Below are positions 5,801 to 7,394 of a stretch of 7,394 bases of DNA, in pieces (position 1 is the stretch's first letter; each line of letters starts with the position of its first letter). A model generated the notes under the pieces. The model was given only the letters and a program-made list of their open reading frames with translations. It was not told where the DNA came from and ran no database searches. Position numbers and translations under genes: made by a program. Origin of the DNA: Chloroflexota bacterium (GTDB lineage Bacteria; Chloroflexota; Anaerolineae; Anaerolineales; UBA11579); NCBI GenBank assembly GCA_003250455.1, contig QKGK01000477.1, forward strand, positions 1 to 7,394. The letters run 5' to 3'.

Positions 5801-7072
5801 ATGGAAACCCAAGAAACGCCCCAGACCAAGCCGCGCCTGATCACCCCGATCCTGGCCTGGTTCCTGGTCACCATGATCCTGGCGAACGCCTCCGCACGGA
5901 TGATCTTTGTGCTGCTCCCCATCTACATGCGGGACGAATTAGGCGCGTCCATCAGCCAGGTGGGTCTGGCCTTCACCATCTCCGGCATCCTGCCACTGAT
6001 ACTGCAAATCTTTGGCGGTTGGATGTCGGATACCGTCGGTCGCCTGCGCACCATCGCTATTGGCTCGGTGGTCTCGGTGTTCGGCTACATCTGTTTTGCC
6101 GTCGCTCCCACCTGGCAGTGGATCATCGTCGCACTGCTGCTGGACAACGTCTCTTCTTCCCTGGTAGGACCGAGCTTCGGCGCTTTTATCGCCGATCAAT
6201 CCTCCGAAGAGAACCGCACAAAAGTGTTCGGTACGGTCAACGGCATCTATCAGGTCGTCGGGATCATCGGGCCGCTGCTGGGCGGATTTATCGCCTATCA
6301 CTACGGCTACCAACTGCTGCTGAACATCGGGGCAACCGGCTATACACTGGCCGCCGTCGGGCGGGTCTGGATGGCCGTCTCGCCGCGCTTCAAAAACATC
6401 AAACAAGTCAAATCCGAAGAACAACTGACCTTTTCCGGGTTCAAACTCTCACTCAAGACGATGCTGGCGATGATACTCAGCGGCGGCATCCTCACCTGGA
6501 TGTTCATCACGGATGGCGTGCGGGATATGAGCATCATGATGATCGACCGGCTGGAACCGCTTTACTTCCTGGATATCGGCGGGATGAACGAACAACAGAT
6601 CGGGCAGATATCCTCGATCTTCAACATCGCCATGGCCTTATTGATGGTCCCGGCTGGATGGCTGGGCGCTAAGATCGGCGAACGCAAAGCGATCTTTTCA
6701 GGCATTCTGGTACAGTTTCTCGGTTATGTCATCTTCCTCCTGGCGGACGGGTACACCAACTTTGCCCTTTCCTGGTTTACGCTGGGCGTCGGCTTTGCAT
6801 TGGTGGGTCCATCCTACGACTCGCTGATCTCAAAAGCCGTCCCGGAGCAAAACCGCGGCCTGGCTTACGGCCTATTCTGGACCAGTCTCAGTTTGCTATC
6901 ACTGCCTTCGCCATATCTGGGCGGGGTGCTCTGGGATAAAGTCTCTCCACAAGCGCCTTTCCAGATCACCGCGGTGGTGATATTGCTCTCAGCGATCCCG
7001 GTGTGGTTCAAGTTCCGCCTGCCGGATAAGCAGCCCCCTGGCAAGCCTTCCCTGGAGCCGGCGGCCGAATAA
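5801..7072 (+). CDS. MFS transporter, probable drug/H+ antiporter type
   Basis: Inner-membrane secondary transporter of 423 residues with about 12 hydrophobic helices and short charged ends (M-E-T-Q-E-T at the start; Pro-rich tail at 408-423). Motif A is clear between helices 2 and 3: G73-W-M-S-D77-T-V-G80-R-L-R83. A degenerate copy follows helix 8 (G286-W-L-G-A-K-I-G292-E-R-K), as expected from the internal duplication of MFS proteins. Helix 5 carries G-I-I-G157-P158-L-L-G161-G162, the GP(x2)GG form of motif C typical of proton-coupled exporters, so efflux is the best guess; the substrate is unknown. There is no upstream in-frame start, so ATG 5801 is chosen despite a poor SD. The next gene is a close paralogue 22 bases downstream, making this half of a tandem duplication or possibly a two-subunit pair. 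Confidence 0.9.
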   Translation: METQETPQTKPRLITPILAWFLVTMILANASARMIFVLLPIYMRDELGASISQVGLAFTISGILPLILQIFGGWMSDTVGRLRTIAIGSVVSVFGYICFAVAPTWQWIIVALLLDNVSSSLVGPSFGAFIADQSSEENRTKVFGTVNGIYQVVGIIGPLLGGFIAYHYGYQLLLNIGATGYTLAAVGRVWMAVSPRFKNIKQVKSEEQLTFSGFKLSLKTMLAMILSGGILTWMFITDGVRDMSIMMIDRLEPLYFLDIGGMNEQQIGQISSIFNIAMALLMVPAGWLGAKIGERKAIFSGILVQFLGYVIFLLADGYTNFALSWFTLGVGFALVGPSYDSLISKAVPEQNRGLAYGLFWTSLSLLSLPSPYLGGVLWDKVSPQAPFQITAVVILLSAIPVWFKFRLPDKQPPGKPSLEPAAE

Positions 7073-7094
7073 TCGACAAGAAAATTGAAATCTT

Positions 7095-7394
7095 ATGGAA
7101 ACGAAAGAAAACACACAAAAAATAAAACTCCTCAGCCCCGTGCTGATCTGGTTCATGGTCGCCATGGTGCTGGCCAATACCGCCGGTTCCATGATGGGGA
7201 TGATGCTGCCGTTGTTCGTCTCCGATCTGGGGGCCAGCGTAGGGCAGGTCGGGCTGGTCTTCACCCTGGCAAACATTGTCCCGCTGGTCTTGCAGGTCTT
7301 TGGTGGCTGGTTCTCCGACAACTACGGGCGTCTGCGCGCCGTGGCCATTGGCAGCATTGGCGGGGTAGCCGGGCACATCCTGATCGCCTTTGCC
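7095..7394 (+). CDS. MFS transporter, N-terminal 100 residues (3' end outside window)
   Basis: The frame from ATG 7095 stays open for exactly 100 codons to the window edge. It encodes a charged start (M-E-T-K-E-N), a first helix (about 13-38), a second helix (about 52-72) and motif A, G-G-W-F-S-D-N-Y-G-R-L-R (about 71-82), then the start of helix 3. A hand alignment with the first 102 residues of the preceding MFS gene gives about 53 identical positions with two one-residue gaps, so the two are paralogues from tandem duplication. DNA identity is much lower at the 5' end, where this gene is A-rich, so the duplication is not recent. No SD is visible upstream of the ATG. The internal motif C region lies outside the window, so direction of transport cannot be judged. 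Confidence 0.88.
   Translation, partial: METKENTQKIKLLSPVLIWFMVAMVLANTAGSMMGMMLPLFVSDLGASVGQVGLVFTLANIVPLVLQVFGGWFSDNYGRLRAVAIGSIGGVAGHILIAFA

Noticed and set aside
1..7394. CRISPR array, tRNA, rRNA, insertion sequence, riboswitch
   Set aside because: No regularly spaced repeats, cloverleaf, transposase motif or long leader is visible; nearly all bases are protein-coding.

Overview
The window is densely packed on the + strand: eight protein-coding genes read in one direction with gaps of 9 to 76 bases, and no credible gene on the - strand. GC content is high (roughly 60% by eye). The gene families (tandem-domain GNAT acetyltransferases with a W-P-E-G-I linker, Eis-like acetyltransferases, paralogous 12-helix MFS permeases) and the base composition suggest an environmental bacterium, most likely Chloroflexota (Anaerolineae-like). 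This placement is inferred from family resemblance only; the window has no rRNA or marker gene.

Layout: (1) 2-532, C-terminal part of a tandem GNAT acetyltransferase whose start lies before the window. (2) 566-1171, HAD-superfamily hydrolase. (3) 1197-2483, MFS transporter. (4) 2493-3389, HEAT-like alpha-solenoid protein of unknown role. (5) 3399-4746, Eis-like acetyltransferase (GNAT + GNAT-like + SCP2-like), broken by one extra base near 3861-3863. (6) 4823-5770, second tandem GNAT acetyltransferase. (7) 5801-7072, MFS transporter with an antiporter-type motif C. (8) 7095 to the window end, first 100 codons of another MFS transporter, a tandem paralogue of gene 7.

The short gaps and two stop codons fused to ribosome-binding sites (2481-2489 and 3387-3393) suggest an operon-like transcription unit, at least for genes 3-5. 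No promoter or intrinsic terminator was recognised. Repeated pairing of acetyltransferases with MFS permeases fits a small-molecule modification-and-export (resistance or detoxification) locus, but no substrate can be read from the sequence.

The signals most worth a second look are the single-base frameshift in the Eis-like gene at a CTT-GGG-C sequence; an 11-bp perfect A/T-rich inverted repeat with an alternative competing hairpin inside the first MFS gene, coinciding with a cluster of AT-rich codons at the junction of the two transporter halves; and the GNAT/MFS multiplication. I see no clearly new defence, mobile or RNA system.
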